Part shown: piece after piece, positions 7,937-18,058 of the stretch
How positions within the stretch are numbered: the first letter of the stretch is position 1
Layout of the letters: every line of letters begins with the position of its first letter
Assembly (NCBI RefSeq): GCF_904848625.1
Contig: NZ_CAJHCP010000003.1
Span: forward strand, 558,001-622,000
Reading direction: 5' to 3'
From: Paraburkholderia metrosideri
GTDB lineage: Bacteria > Pseudomonadota > Gammaproteobacteria > Burkholderiales > Burkholderiaceae
DNA length: 64,000 nt
Notes under the pieces: generated by a model
Told to the model about the DNA's origin: nothing
What the model saw: only the letters and a program-made list of their open reading frames with translations
Database searches by the model: none
Translations under genes and position numbers: made by a program

Positions 7937-9823
7937 ATGTCCAATTACCTGATTTCCAGTCAGCAAGATCCCCGGCGTTGCGGCCACTGCGGTGCGCCTC
8001 TCGTCGGCCGCTTCTCGCCTTGCCTTTCGTGCCATTCGCTCGCGATAGAAGGATTTGGCGCGCAGGCGGGCCCACTGCCGGCTTCGCAAACCTCGCAGCA
8101 AAGTTCGCCGCCGACGTTTCGTGCCACACGGCCGGCGCGCGGATTCTCGCGCGCTTCGCCGGGCGAGCTTGTCTATCCGTACGAATCGATCGACGAAGCC
8201 GAACTGGTCGCGAGAGCAAATCGGCGGCTACGCAGGCCTGTCGTGCTGGCTGCTTCGGTTCTGGCGGTGAGCTCTGCCGTGTATCTAGGCTTCACCTACA
8301 GTGATGATTTGCGTCTGGGGACACAGGTAGCGAGCATCAGCCAGCTGTTTGCCCAGATCGGCAAGCCGTCCGTTGCCGTTGCCGAGCAACCTGGCGGCGC
8401 TGGAGCACAGGAGCGACCGGGGGGGGCCGCGCAACACCTCGCGTCGGTCCGGCCTCCGCTCAATGCGCCATTGCGCACGTCCCCATCCGGGCAGCAGCGC
8501 GCCGCATCGGCGACAACGTCGGATACCCAGCGCACTGCCGCCGCTCTGGCACCGGGCGCAGCGGATAAAGCACGCGCCGATACGTTGAAGCCAGCGCCGC
8601 AACCGCGCGCCGTCGAGCACCGGCAGCCTGTCGTCGTTGCGCAGCTACATCCGGCATCGGCGCTGTCCTCGTCAGCGGTGGCACCGTTCGCGTCTCCATC
8701 CGGGCAGCAACGCGTCGCATCGGCGACAACGTCGGATACCCAGCGCACCGCCGCCGCTCTGGCACCTAGCGCAGCGGATAAAGCACCCGCCGACACGTTG
8801 AAGCCAGCGCCGCAACCGCGCGCAGTCGAACACCAGCAGCCTGCCGTCGTTGCGCAGCTACATCCGGCATCGGCGCTGTCCTCATCAGCGGTGGCACCGC
8901 TCGCATCCCCGTCCGGGCGGCAGCGCGTCGCACCGGCGACAACTTCGGATACCCAGCGCACTGCCGCCGCTCTGGCCTCGAGCGCAGCGGATAAAGCCCC
9001 CGCCGATACGTTGAAGCAAGAGCCGCAACCGCGCGCCGTCACCCAGCAACATGTTGCCGTCCTTGCGCAACATCCCGCACCGGTCACCTCCCTATCGACA
9101 GCAACAGCAACAGCAACAACACTACCGGCATCGCCAGCCGAACAGCAGCACGTCGCATTGGCCCTGACGGATATGAAACGCGCTACCCCCAATCTGGCAT
9201 TGAGCGCCGCAGATAAAGCGCGCGCCGACACGTCGGCGTCGAAGTCGCAACCAGGCGTCGTCGCGCAGCAACAGGCCGCCGTCGCCGCGCAACGCCCGGC
9301 GCCGGTCAGATCGTCGCCAGGGAGACCTGCGGTTGCATCGCCCACCGACCAGCGCCGCGTCCGACTGGCAACGCCGGACATCAACCGCGCCGCCGCCGAT
9401 CGGACAATCAGCGCGGCGGATAAACAGCGCGACGATTCGTCCAGGTATCTGAAAGCGGCACGCGTCAGTCTGAAAGCGAACAATCTGTCGGCGACGAAAG
9501 CCCGCCTTGCTGCAGCGCTTGCCGCTCAACCCGACAACCGCGACGCGCTGCGCCTGCGCTCCACGGTGCGGACACTCGAGCAGCAGCGCGATGCACTGCT
9601 CGGCCTTGCGCGCAGCTGCGGTGACATCGGACACTGGGCGTGCACGTCGCACAATGCGGGCATCGCGCTGCAAATCGATTCGAGCAGCAAGGAGGCGCAG
9701 CGTCTCGCGACGCGGGCAACGCGCACAACAGAACTCCGGATCGAGCCTCCCGCCGACACCGCCGCCACAGACACCGTCGCCGAGCCATCGCCCGATGTGG
9801 GCTACCTGATGGCGCATCACTGA
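7937..9823 (+). CDS. Membrane protein with N-terminal zinc ribbon, tandem repeats and helical C-terminus
   Basis: A 628-residue protein with a clear layout. Residues 15-32 form a zinc ribbon (CGHC and CLSC). After a Ser/Pro-rich stretch there is one transmembrane helix at ~101-120. Residues ~180-495 are a low-complexity region built from about five units of ~71 residues, each centred on AADKxxxD. Residues ~500-600 are helical with TPR-like spacing (SLKANNLSATKARLAAALAAQPDN, then NAGIALQIDSSSKEAQRLA) and two Cys (SCGDIGHWAC). The zinc ribbon would be cytoplasmic and the repeats and helical domain periplasmic if the positive-inside rule holds (RRLRR before the helix). I do not recognise the family. 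Possible roles are an envelope scaffold or an assembly factor for the neighbouring exopolysaccharide or secreted proteins, but this is only inferred from position. Confidence 0.75.
   Translation: MSNYLISSQQDPRRCGHCGAPLVGRFSPCLSCHSLAIEGFGAQAGPLPASQTSQQSSPPTFRATRPARGFSRASPGELVYPYESIDEAELVARANRRLRRPVVLAASVLAVSSAVYLGFTYSDDLRLGTQVASISQLFAQIGKPSVAVAEQPGGAGAQERPGGAAQHLASVRPPLNAPLRTSPSGQQRAASATTSDTQRTAAALAPGAADKARADTLKPAPQPRAVEHRQPVVVAQLHPASALSSSAVAPFASPSGQQRVASATTSDTQRTAAALAPSAADKAPADTLKPAPQPRAVEHQQPAVVAQLHPASALSSSAVAPLASPSGRQRVAPATTSDTQRTAAALASSAADKAPADTLKQEPQPRAVTQQHVAVLAQHPAPVTSLSTATATATTLPASPAEQQHVALALTDMKRATPNLALSAADKARADTSASKSQPGVVAQQQAAVAAQRPAPVRSSPGRPAVASPTDQRRVRLATPDINRAAADRTISAADKQRDDSSRYLKAARVSLKANNLSATKARLAAALAAQPDNRDALRLRSTVRTLEQQRDALLGLARSCGDIGHWACTSHNAGIALQIDSSSKEAQRLATRATRTTELRIEPPADTAATDTVAEPSPDVGYLMAHH
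8483..9121 (+). repeat. Three in-frame 213-bp tandem repeats
   Basis: Units begin at about 8483, 8696 and 8909. The spacing is exactly 213 bases (71 codons) wherever it can be measured (CGGGC at 8701 and 8914). The first two are nearly identical, the third diverges in its second half, and two further degenerate units, recognisable from AADK at protein level, follow to about 9430. The near identity implies recent duplication or gene conversion, and the copy number may vary between strains. A short AACAGC microsatellite lies at 9098-9118. Confidence 0.85.
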
Positions 9824-10236
9824 TCACCGACGTTTCGCCGAAAGGCAACCAGTCCGGCCCCGAAGGGCATGCGATGCCCTTCGCCCCGCAACGCTCGCGG
9901 GGCTGCATTGACACGCCGGAATGCTGCGGCTTGCCCGCCGCGCAATCGCACACAGCGGCGGCCGCGACATTCGCGGCCACAGGGACGTCGAAGCGGCCCT
10001 ACGCTCACGGCCGTTTCAGCGCGATGACCAGAACAACAGATTGGGGAAAGGAGATACGAGGACAGGCCGCACCGCGTCGAGCCCCTCGTTCGGGACAAGT
10101 GCTTGAACGCCGCCTGAGCGCAGAGGGTCGAGCCCGGAGCGCATTCAGGCATGCCACGACAGCCCGCAACGAAATTGCGGGCCGCAATTCCACGGCGGAG
10201 ACTCGTACTCGACGAGCCCCGCCGCATGCATTACCG
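9824..10236. other. Convergent intergenic region with two hairpins
   Basis: About 410 bases lie between the repeat-protein stop and the gmd stop. A perfect 9-bp stem with a 3-base loop occurs at 9862-9882 (GAAGGGCAT arms), and an 8-bp stem with loop CGAAA at 10162-10182 (GCCCGCAA arms). Neither is followed by a clear T-run, so they are only candidate terminators for the two converging transcripts. No gene is seen. Confidence 0.4.
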
Positions 10237-11355
10237 CTACTCGTGGTGCTCCAGCGCAGTAAAACCTGCCAGCGTGACGAGAGCGTCGCGGCGTGCGATC
10301 TGGTAATCCGAGCGCACCATTTCCTTGACCAGTTGCGGGAACGAGGTGGTCGGCTTCCAGCCCAGTTTCGCATGCGCCTTCGACGGATCGCCCAGCAGCG
10401 TTTCGACCTCGGCCGGACGGAAATAGCGCGGATCGACCCGCAGGATCACGTCGCCCGGCGACACCTTGATCTCGCGTCCTTCCACTTTTTCGACGATGCC
10501 GACTTCATCCACGCCGGTGCCTTCGAAGCGCACGGTAATGCCCAATTCAGCGGCCGCGGACTGAACGAAGTGACGCACGCTGTACTGGACGCCGGTCGCG
10601 ATCACATAATCTTCGGGCAGTTCCTGTTGCAGCATGAGCCATTGCATTTCCACGTAATCGCGGGCGTGGCCCCAGTCGCGCAACGCCGACAGATTGCCGA
10701 GATACAGCATCTTCTGCGTGCCCACCGCGATGCGCGCAATCGCGCGCGTGATCTTGCGCGTCACGAAGGTCTCGCCGCGCACCGGCGATTCGTGATTGAA
10801 CAGAATCCCGTTGCACGCGAAAAATCCGTATGCCTCGCGATAGTTGACGGTCGTCCAGTACGCGAACAGTTTGGCAACGGCATACGGGCTGCGCGGATAG
10901 AACGGTGTGGTTTCGGTCTGCGGCATCTGCTGCACGAGCCCATACAGTTCCGATGTAGACGCCTGGTAAAAGCGGGTCTTCTCCTGCATGCCGAGAATTC
11001 TGATCGCCTCGAGGATGCGCAACGTGCCGAGGCCGTCCGCGTTAGCGGTGTATTCCGGCTCCTCGAACGACACCGCAACGTGGCTTTGCGCCGCGAGGTT
11101 GTAGATTTCGTCGGGCTCGACGCGCTGGATCACACGCAGCAAGCTGGTCGAGTCGGTCAGATCGGCGTGATGCAGAAAGAGCCGCTGTTCCGGTTCGTGC
11201 GGATCGCGGTAGAGATGATCGATCCGATCCGTGTTGAACAGGGACACCCTGCGTTTGATGCCGTGGACGATGTAGTCCTTCGCGAGCAGCAACTCAGCCA
11301 GGTACGAGCCGTCCTGTCCAGTGATGCCGGTGATCAGCGCAACCTTGCGTTTCAT
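10237..11355 (-). CDS. gmd: GDP-mannose 4,6-dehydratase
   Basis: A 372-residue short-chain dehydrogenase that converts GDP-mannose to GDP-4-keto-6-deoxymannose, the precursor of GDP-rhamnose/GDP-fucose in surface polysaccharides. The NADP-binding GxxGxxG spans Gly10-Gly16 (GITGQDG). The catalytic residues are visible as S133-T134/E136 in QASTSELYG and Tyr158-x3-Lys162 in [17 protein letters not shown] and the C-terminal [10 protein letters not shown] are also typical of the family. The start at 11355 has GAAGG upstream. It is the last gene of the exopolysaccharide operon, downstream of wzc by ~130 bases. The partner reductase that would finish the sugar is not in the window. Confidence 0.96.
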   Translation of the reverse strand: MKRKVALITGITGQDGSYLAELLLAKDYIVHGIKRRVSLFNTDRIDHLYRDPHEPEQRLFLHHADLTDSTSLLRVIQRVEPDEIYNLAAQSHVAVSFEEPEYTANADGLGTLRILEAIRILGMQEKTRFYQASTSELYGLVQQMPQTETTPFYPRSPYAVAKLFAYWTTVNYREAYGFFACNGILFNHESPVRGETFVTRKITRAIARIAVGTQKMLYLGNLSALRDWGHARDYVEMQWLMLQQELPEDYVIATGVQYSVRHFVQSAAAELGITVRFEGTGVDEVGIVEKVEGREIKVSPGDVILRVDPRYFRPAEVETLLGDPSKAHAKLGWKPTTSFPQLVKEMVRSDYQIARRDALVTLAGFTALEHHE

Positions 11356-11485
11356 GGAACCTTCTCCAGATTAGATTTTTCCGACGCTTTATGCGAACCC
11401 CAAACCCTGACACCGTTTCAATGCCAGGCTCAATGCGTGAACGGCCGCGGTGACGCGCCGTCCCGTGTGCTGCGAGTCCGTGTCT

Positions 11486-13729
11486 TCAACCGGCAATGCT
11501 GTCGTAGCCGTAGTAGCCGCCCTGGTACCCCGAACCGAGGAATGCCGCCTCCTGCGGTACATCGGTCAGCAGCACGCCGCGCATCGCCACCCCGCCATTG
11601 CGCAACCGTTTCGCCGTCTCGACAATCTCGTGAAGCGGTTGGCGGCCGTGGCGCACCACCAGCAGCGTGGTGCCCGCATATTTCCCGATCACCGTCGAAT
11701 CGGTCACTGCCAGCACCGGTGGCGTATCGACAATAACCAGGTCGTACTGCGGCTTCAGTTCGTCAAGCAACATTTCGAAGCGTTTGCTCATCAGCAGTTC
11801 GGCCGGATTGGTCGGCAACGAACCCTTGGCGAGCACGTCCAGACCCGGCAGCACGTCGCGCTGAATCATCGAGTAAAGCTCGCCGCCGACCAGCACATCG
11901 GACAGGCCCGGCTGATGCGGGATACCGAAATGCGAATGCACGTCGCCTCGACGCATGTCGCCGTCGATAATCAGCACTCTTTTGTTCGTCGACGCAACCA
12001 GCGTCGACAGGTTGACCGACAGGAACGACTTGCCGGCGTCGGGCCGCGAACCGGTGATCATCACGACGTTGTTGGTCGCGTATTCGAGCGAGAGTTGCAG
12101 CGAAGTACGCAGATTGCGCACGCCTTCCACCGCGATGTCCTGCGGCGCCTGCTGCGCGAGCACATGTAGCCCGCGGCGGCGCATTTCAACCTTTTCCTGG
12201 AGCCGCAACTGGGTCTGGCTGCGCGGCACGACCGCGAATACCGGCAAGCCAAGCATGCCTTCGAGTTCGTCCGACCGCTCGACTCCACCGAACATCGCGC
12301 GCTTGATGAAAGTCAGCAGGATGCCGAGCGCGAGGCCGCCGCCGAGCGCGCCAAGAATCACCAGCATGCGTTTCGGCCGCACGGGGTCGTCCGGCGCTTC
12401 GGCGAAATCCACCACTCGCACCGCCGCGACCTCGCCCGCCTTTGCCATGCGCAACTGCTGAGCATTGCTCAGTAGGTTCTTGTACAGGTCAGTGTTGACC
12501 TGCACGTCGCGCAGCAATTGCACCGCCGCCTGCTCGGTGTCCGGCATGACCGCAACGCTGCGGTTCATGTCGTTCTGCGCGCCCTGCAACGCGGCGATCT
12601 GCGCGTCGAGCGCGGCCACCATCGGATGACTCGGCGTAAAGCGCTGCGACAGTTGCGCGCGTTGCTGCTGAAGGTCGACCAGCTTCGTCTTGTTATCGAC
12701 GGTCTGTTGCAGCAGCAGGCGGCTTTCCTCACCCAGATCGACCGCGCCGTGAGCGTTGCGAAACTTGTTGTAGCGCTGCTCCGCTTCGGCGAGATCCTTG
12801 CGCACGCCGGGAAGTTGCTGATTGAGGTAGGCCAGCATCTGCTCGCTGGCGATCGCGCGGCTGTCCATGTCCTGACGCGCGAAGTCGCGCGCGATGTTGT
12901 TGACGACCGCCGCGGTCAGCGCGCTGTCGGTGCCCTCCAGACTCGCGCGGATCACGCCGGACTGCGGCGAGGTCTCCTGAATCACCAGCGCTTTCTGCAA
13001 ACGGTCGACCGTCGTGAGCGTCGACGCGCGCGACAATTCGAAACGCGAACCGGGCGCGCCGGTCAGCTTGTCGACACGCAGTGCGATCGGCCCATCGGCG
13101 GTATCGGTTTCGACTAATTCGCCGACCCGGCCCGACAGGATCGCAACGCCGTTGCGGTCCCGAAGCATGTAGGCGCCATCGGCACCTGCAACCAGCGTGA
13201 AGGTGCTGCCGTACATTTCCTTCGACGTGTCGAAACGCGACACGGCGATGCTCTGATCTCCCCATGCGTAACCGGAAAGGTTGATGAACGAGGGCAATCT
13301 GAAACCCCATTGCCCGTTCACCAACCCGGCAAACATCCTGCCGACCAGCGGGAAATAATGCGGCGTCGCGGTGACATCGAGGTGCAGCGTTCTGACCGCG
13401 TCCTCGGTGACGGAGCGCGATTTCAACAACTCGTTCGCCGCCGCTGTCGACGACCTGCTGGCGGACATGCCTGTGAGTTGCGGCAACGAATCCTTGCCGC
13501 CGGCATTGGCATTGGCCATCTTGTCGTCGACGTGGAACAACACGTCCGCGCGGTAGGTGGGCGGCGCGAGAAAAGCATATGCGCAGCCCACGGCGAGCGC
13601 GATCAGCGTCACCACCACGATGGTGCGCCAACCGCGCACCATCGTGCGAAGGTAGTCCGACAGATGATGCCTGTCCGGTCCGGACACGTCGGCGTAACTC
13701 GAATAGCGGTTATCGACATTGATTGCCAT
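11486..13729 (-). CDS. Wzc/BceF-type polysaccharide chain-length regulator and tyrosine autokinase
   Basis: A 747-residue inner-membrane protein. The N-terminal Wzz domain has TM1 near residue 35 (TIVVVTLIALAVGCAYAFLA), a long periplasmic coiled-coil part and TM2 at ~450 (LVILGALGGGLALGILLTFI). The cytoplasmic BY-kinase follows: Walker A TGSRPDAGKS (~559-568), Walker A' IIDGDMRRG (~587-595) and Walker B IVDTPP (~666-671). The last 20 residues form a Tyr cluster (GYQGGYYGYD) for autophosphorylation. It drives polymerisation/export of exopolysaccharide with the upstream Wza-like lipoprotein. The ATG at 13729, preceded by GGGTGAACAAC, is preferred over the GTG at 13738. This matches the bceF type of Burkholderia cepacian clusters. 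Confidence 0.95.
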   Translation of the reverse strand: MAINVDNRYSSYADVSGPDRHHLSDYLRTMVRGWRTIVVVTLIALAVGCAYAFLAPPTYRADVLFHVDDKMANANAGGKDSLPQLTGMSASRSSTAAANELLKSRSVTEDAVRTLHLDVTATPHYFPLVGRMFAGLVNGQWGFRLPSFINLSGYAWGDQSIAVSRFDTSKEMYGSTFTLVAGADGAYMLRDRNGVAILSGRVGELVETDTADGPIALRVDKLTGAPGSRFELSRASTLTTVDRLQKALVIQETSPQSGVIRASLEGTDSALTAAVVNNIARDFARQDMDSRAIASEQMLAYLNQQLPGVRKDLAEAEQRYNKFRNAHGAVDLGEESRLLLQQTVDNKTKLVDLQQQRAQLSQRFTPSHPMVAALDAQIAALQGAQNDMNRSVAVMPDTEQAAVQLLRDVQVNTDLYKNLLSNAQQLRMAKAGEVAAVRVVDFAEAPDDPVRPKRMLVILGALGGGLALGILLTFIKRAMFGGVERSDELEGMLGLPVFAVVPRSQTQLRLQEKVEMRRRGLHVLAQQAPQDIAVEGVRNLRTSLQLSLEYATNNVVMITGSRPDAGKSFLSVNLSTLVASTNKRVLIIDGDMRRGDVHSHFGIPHQPGLSDVLVGGELYSMIQRDVLPGLDVLAKGSLPTNPAELLMSKRFEMLLDELKPQYDLVIVDTPPVLAVTDSTVIGKYAGTTLLVVRHGRQPLHEIVETAKRLRNGGVAMRGVLLTDVPQEAAFLGSGYQGGYYGYDSIAG

Positions 13730-13780
13730 GTTGTTCACCCGCCAAAAACTGCCGGTTATGGGTTCACGCTGCGCGTGCCG

Positions 13781-14920
13781 TTATTTCGCCAGGATGGCGC
13801 CCGTCACAGCCGCATTGATCGCCGGCAACAGCAGGTTCAACACACGATTGAATCGAACCAGTCCACCCTGGCCGACATACACGATGTCTTTCGGCTGAAG
13901 CTCGAACTGATTGGCAAGCACCATCGCCACCGGCGAAGTCGCATCGAGGTGATAGATCTGCGGCGTCTCGCTCGTCGAATTGCGGATCACGAACAACTGG
14001 CGTGCCGCGGCCGTATTCGAGTCGAAGCTGCCGCCGTCGGAAATCGCCTGCGACAGAGTTAGCGAACCGTTGCGCAACGGGAGCACGGTCGCCGGCTTGT
14101 TGACCTCGCCCATCACGTAGACGCCGCTGTCTTCACGCGCCGCCACCCGCACCAGATCGCCCGGCTTCAGATAGATTTGCGCCGGATCGTGGCCGCGCTT
14201 CACCAGATCGTCCACGTTGAGCGAATAGACGGTGCCGTTGCGGATCAGCTGGACACGGCTGCGATCCGCTGTCGCGCTAAAGCCACCCGCCTGATTGATC
14301 GCCATCATCAGCGACATCGGGATATCGGTCACCGGCTGAGCGCCCGGCGTGTGCACTTCGCCGTCCAGATACACCTGCGAACGGCGGAACGACGCCACCC
14401 GTACCGTCACTTCGGGCTTCTGATACACCTTGCTCAAACGGCTGTACAACTCTTTCTGGATCGTCGTGGCGTTCTGCCCCGCCACGTGCAGGCTGCCCGC
14501 GTACGGAAACTGCACGTTGCCGTCGTCGTCGATCAGGAACCCGGGGGTTGCATCCGACGGACGCGTGCTTTGCGTCGGCTGCCCAAGCGCGGCAGCGAGT
14601 TCCGGGTGATCCCAGACGACGATCTGCAGCACGTCGCCGGGTCCGACCTGATACGGCGTCGGCTTGCCGAACAGGCCGAGCGTGTTGTCGGGCACCGTCA
14701 ACGCCGCCTGATCCGCATTCATCTTGCGCAACAGCGAGAGGTTGATATCGGTGATCTGGATCGTCTGCTGCTGCGAGGCTTCCGTGCTGTAGTCGCCCCC
14801 CGTGTCCTGAATCGTGGCGGGCGTGACCATCCGTTGACCGGGAACGCTGCCGCATCCCGAAAGCACAGTCGCAGCAGCGAAAACAAGCAGACTTCCCGTG
14901 CGTAGTCCAAGTGAGCTCAT
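13781..14920 (-). CDS. Wza/BceE-type polysaccharide export lipoprotein
   Basis: A 379-residue outer-membrane export channel subunit. The signal peptide ends in a lipobox LSGC with the lipidated Cys at residue 23. The Poly_export domain follows (YQVGPGDVLQIVVWDHPEL, ~residues 90-110), then two SLBB domains (QVYLDGEVHTPG and GVYVMGEVNKPA). The C-terminus is hydrophobic (FNRVLNLLLPAINAAVTGAILA), fitting the outer-membrane helix of Wza-like proteins. The start is preceded by GGAGGG. It lies 51 bases upstream of wzc and is clearly in the same operon; together they make the trans-envelope export complex. No phosphatase gene separates the two, unlike some Wza-Wzb-Wzc operons. Confidence 0.95.
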   Translation of the reverse strand: MSSLGLRTGSLLVFAAATVLSGCGSVPGQRMVTPATIQDTGGDYSTEASQQQTIQITDINLSLLRKMNADQAALTVPDNTLGLFGKPTPYQVGPGDVLQIVVWDHPELAAALGQPTQSTRPSDATPGFLIDDDGNVQFPYAGSLHVAGQNATTIQKELYSRLSKVYQKPEVTVRVASFRRSQVYLDGEVHTPGAQPVTDIPMSLMMAINQAGGFSATADRSRVQLIRNGTVYSLNVDDLVKRGHDPAQIYLKPGDLVRVAAREDSGVYVMGEVNKPATVLPLRNGSLTLSQAISDGGSFDSNTAAARQLFVIRNSTSETPQIYHLDATSPVAMVLANQFELQPKDIVYVGQGGLVRFNRVLNLLLPAINAAVTGAILAK

Positions 14921-14990
14921 GATTTTTACCCTCCGTGCGTCAGGGCGACCATTCTCGGAAGAGGTAGCGCCTGTCGTGTTCTAACTACGT

Positions 14991-16376
14991 CTAGTAAGCG
15001 TTTCGATGCGCCAGTCCCGCCACTATCGTCGCGCCGATAATCCGCATATCGAGCGCGAACGACCAATGGCCCAGGTAGTACAGGTCATGTTCCACGCGAC
15101 GTTCCATCTTCTCGATGCGGTCGGTTTCGCCCCGAAAGCCGTTTATCTGCGCCCAACCCGTAATGCCCGGCTTGATTCGATAGCGATTGATATAGCCCGC
15201 GACCACTTTCTGATAGAGGTCGTCGTGCTCGAGTGCGTGTGGACGAGGGCCGACCACCGACATGTCACCACGCAAAACGTTGAAAAACTGCGGCAGCTCG
15301 TCGAGGCTCGTGCGGCGCAGGAAGGCACCCACTCGCGTCACGCGCTTGTCGTGACGCGTGGCCTGGCTGAGCGTGCCTTTTGCTTCGGTATGCAGACGCA
15401 TCGAACGGAACTTGTAAATCGTGAAGATCCGCCCGTCCGCTCCCTTGCGCTTCTGCCTGAACAACACGGGCCCGCGCGACGAGCACTTCACCGCGATAGC
15501 GATACCGAGCAACACCGGCGTGAGGCTGATCAGCGCCGCCGCCGCGAACAGGCGGTCGAAAATCTCTTTTTTCAACATCGAACTCGCGGACAGCGGCGAG
15601 GCGACCAGATTGATCGCTGGCACGCCCAGCAGGTCCACCACGCCGCTGCCTTCGAACAGCGCGTGACTGCGAACATCGGGCACGAAGCGGATGTTCACCA
15701 GATCGTCGCGAAACTCGCTGATCAACGCGCAGATCAACGGCTCCTCGCTCAGCGAAAGCATCAACCAGAGTTCGTGGACATCGTTGGTACGAATGTAATC
15801 GGCAAGCGCATCGACGTTGTGGAACACCGGTGCCCGCGGGTTCGTCACCGACGACGCGTCCGGCATCGTGTTGAAGATTGCAGTCGCCCGAAAACCCGCG
15901 GTCGGCGCGGATTCGATCCGGCGAATGATGGCGTCGCATTGCGAGCCGCTGCCGACGATCGCGACCTGATGCAGGTTCATTCCGGCGCCGCGCGCGCGCG
16001 CCAGCACCGCATGCGTGATCAGCCGGTACGCTATCAACATGCCGCCCGTGGCCGCGGTCCAGTATGAAAACCACAGCCGCGACACGGCATCGCTGCGATG
16101 CAGCGAATACATCAATGCCAGCGCGCAGCACTGCACGATCAGCCATGCGAGCGAGATCTGGCCCGCCAGCGCCAGCTTGGAGCGGCCGCGCCACGATTCG
16201 TAGACACCGAACGCCGGAAAGATGGCCAGTGCGAACGCGGCGGAAAACATCGCCAGCGCCCAATAGAAACCCGATTGAGCGAGATATTCGAAACGGACCT
16301 GCGACGCCGTCGCAGCACCCGTCAACACCAGCGCGACGTCGAAAATTCGCGCGAGCAAATCCTGAAACCTGCGCAT
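14991..16376 (-). CDS. Undecaprenyl-phosphate sugar-1-phosphate transferase (WcaJ/BceB type)
   Basis: A 461-residue polyprenyl-phosphate glycosylphosphotransferase that starts the repeat unit by moving a hexose-1-phosphate, usually glucose, onto undecaprenyl phosphate. Four N-terminal TM helices and a CoA-binding-like domain occupy residues 1-~270. A further membrane helix precedes the catalytic Bac_transf domain ([18 protein letters not shown], then [26 protein letters not shown] and [15 protein letters not shown]). The ATG at 16376 follows GAGGTAAGCAAA. Position between manC and wza is typical of bce-type clusters. Sugar specificity is inferred from the subfamily only. Confidence 0.94.
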   Translation of the reverse strand: MRRFQDLLARIFDVALVLTGAATASQVRFEYLAQSGFYWALAMFSAAFALAIFPAFGVYESWRGRSKLALAGQISLAWLIVQCCALALMYSLHRSDAVSRLWFSYWTAATGGMLIAYRLITHAVLARARGAGMNLHQVAIVGSGSQCDAIIRRIESAPTAGFRATAIFNTMPDASSVTNPRAPVFHNVDALADYIRTNDVHELWLMLSLSEEPLICALISEFRDDLVNIRFVPDVRSHALFEGSGVVDLLGVPAINLVASPLSASSMLKKEIFDRLFAAAALISLTPVLLGIAIAVKCSSRGPVLFRQKRKGADGRIFTIYKFRSMRLHTEAKGTLSQATRHDKRVTRVGAFLRRTSLDELPQFFNVLRGDMSVVGPRPHALEHDDLYQKVVAGYINRYRIKPGITGWAQINGFRGETDRIEKMERRVEHDLYYLGHWSFALDMRIIGATIVAGLAHRNAY

Positions 16377-16430
16377 TTTGCTTACCTCGTTCTTGCCAAA
16401 TCTGGCCGCGAATGGATGGCGGTGGACTGC

Positions 16431-17981
16431 TTACGGGCAACGGCCGTAGTCGTCGTTGAATCTCACGATGTCGTCCTCGCCTAGGTACGCACCTGACTGG
16501 ATTTCAATAATTTCGAGCGGCACCTTACCGGGGTTTTCGAGCCGGTGGCGAATGCCGAGCGGAATGTAGGTCGATTCGTTTTCACTCAGCAGAAACTGTT
16601 CGTCGCCGCGCGTGACGCGCGCCGTGCCGCGCACGACGACCCAGTGCTCGGCGCGGTGGTGATGCAGTTGCAGCGACAGTTGCGCGCCCGGCGTCACGAC
16701 GATGCGCTTGACCTGAAACCGTTCGCCGTGGTCGATGGAATCGTAAAAACCCCACGGGCGATGCACCTTGCGGTGCGCATTGGCCTCGGGAGCCTTCTGC
16801 TCCTTGATCCGCGCCACCAGCCCCTTCACGTCCTGCACTCGCGAGCGGTCGACCACCAGCACGGCGTCGGCGGTTTCGACCACCACGACATTGGTCGTGC
16901 CGACGCAGGCGACCAGCCGCCCCTCGGAATGCGCGTAGCTCGACACCGCACCTTCGAACGTGACCCGGCCGCGTCCGGCATTGCCGCTGGCGTCCTTGTC
17001 CATCGCGGCCCATACAGCGTCCCACGAACCGAGGTCGGACCAGCCGGCGTCCAGTCTGATGACCACGCCCGACGGCATCGGCGCCGGATTGCCGGCAGCC
17101 GTGTTGTCTCGCGCGGCTTCGGTGAGATGCTCCATCACCGCGTAATCGATCGAATCCGGCAGCACATCGAGGAACGCATCCTGCTGCGGGCGGAACATCG
17201 CACCGTCGACGCTGCCGCCCTCAAAGGCGCGCTCGCACGCTGCGCGCATCTCGGGCTGCAGACGTTTCAATGTGTCCAGCCACACGCTCGCGCGCACGAT
17301 GAAGATGCCGCTGTTCCACCAGTACGTACCGGCCGCGAGGTACTGCGCGGCGATTTCTTCTGCAGGCTTCTCGACAAAAGCGTCGATCGCATGAGCGCCG
17401 TCGCCCAATGCGGCGCCGGTGCAGATATAGCCGAAGCCGGTGTCCGCGCGCGTGGGCGGCACACCCAGCGTCGCAATCGCTCCGCGCTCCGCATAGCGCG
17501 CGGCGGATTCGAGCGCGCCTTGCAACGCCGCGAGGTCGCTGATCGAATGATCGGCCGGCATCACGATGAGAATCGCGTCGCTGCCGTCCGAGCAGGCAAG
17601 CGACGCCGCCAGTGTCAAAGCGGGTGCCGTATCGCGGCGCGCGGGTTCGACAACCAGACGCGTGGCGACGCCGTTTTCGTGCAACTGCTCCGCAATGACA
17701 AAGCGATGTTCTTCGCCGCATACGATGATCGGCGCGGAGTCCACGTTCCAGTTGGCAGAAAAGCCGTCCATGCGACGCGCGGTAGCCTGCAGCAAGGAGT
17801 CGGAGCCCACCACGTCGATCAGTTGCTTGGGAAAATTTTCCCGCGACACAGGCCACAGCCGCGTGCCCGACCCGCCCGCCAGGATGACCGGGACGATGCG
17901 CGTGCAACGCGCGCCAATCGCTCCGGCTTCTGCGTCGTCCGGTCCAGACGACGCAGCATTTCCCGATCCCTGAATCAACAT
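16431..17981 (-). CDS. manC: Bifunctional mannose-1-phosphate guanylyltransferase / mannose-6-phosphate isomerase
   Basis: A 516-residue type II PMI/GMP enzyme that makes mannose-1-phosphate precursor and GDP-mannose, feeding gmd at the other end of the operon. The nucleotidyltransferase signature AGGSGTRLWP lies at residues 35-44 with FPKQL just after it. The GMP domain runs to ~residue 370. The C-terminal cupin carries the isomerase motif (SLQLHHHRAEHWVVVRGTA and the later RHRLENPG). The start at 17981 follows AAGGAATCCGAAT. The first ~25 residues are an unconserved extension. It is called bceA in cepacian clusters and lies 55 bases upstream of the WcaJ-type gene. Confidence 0.95.
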   Translation of the reverse strand: MLIQGSGNAASSGPDDAEAGAIGARCTRIVPVILAGGSGTRLWPVSRENFPKQLIDVVGSDSLLQATARRMDGFSANWNVDSAPIIVCGEEHRFVIAEQLHENGVATRLVVEPARRDTAPALTLAASLACSDGSDAILIVMPADHSISDLAALQGALESAARYAERGAIATLGVPPTRADTGFGYICTGAALGDGAHAIDAFVEKPAEEIAAQYLAAGTYWWNSGIFIVRASVWLDTLKRLQPEMRAACERAFEGGSVDGAMFRPQQDAFLDVLPDSIDYAVMEHLTEAARDNTAAGNPAPMPSGVVIRLDAGWSDLGSWDAVWAAMDKDASGNAGRGRVTFEGAVSSYAHSEGRLVACVGTTNVVVVETADAVLVVDRSRVQDVKGLVARIKEQKAPEANAHRKVHRPWGFYDSIDHGERFQVKRIVVTPGAQLSLQLHHHRAEHWVVVRGTARVTRGDEQFLLSENESTYIPLGIRHRLENPGKVPLEIIEIQSGAYLGEDDIVRFNDDYGRCP

Positions 17982-18058
17982 ATTCGGATTCCTTATAATC
18001 CACGACAGTCACACTAATCGAACACCCGACACCATCTGGTTTGCGCCGTGGGCTGACG

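Noticed and set aside
8483..9430. Possible CRISPR array
   Set aside because: The repeated DNA is an in-frame 213-bp coding repeat without short conserved repeats and unique spacers, and no cas genes are present.
9640..11736. A 698-codon open frame on the plus strand
   Set aside because: It runs antisense through gmd and the end of wzc, which have all their motifs. Its Arg/His/Gln-rich composition is typical of the complementary frame of GC-rich genes.
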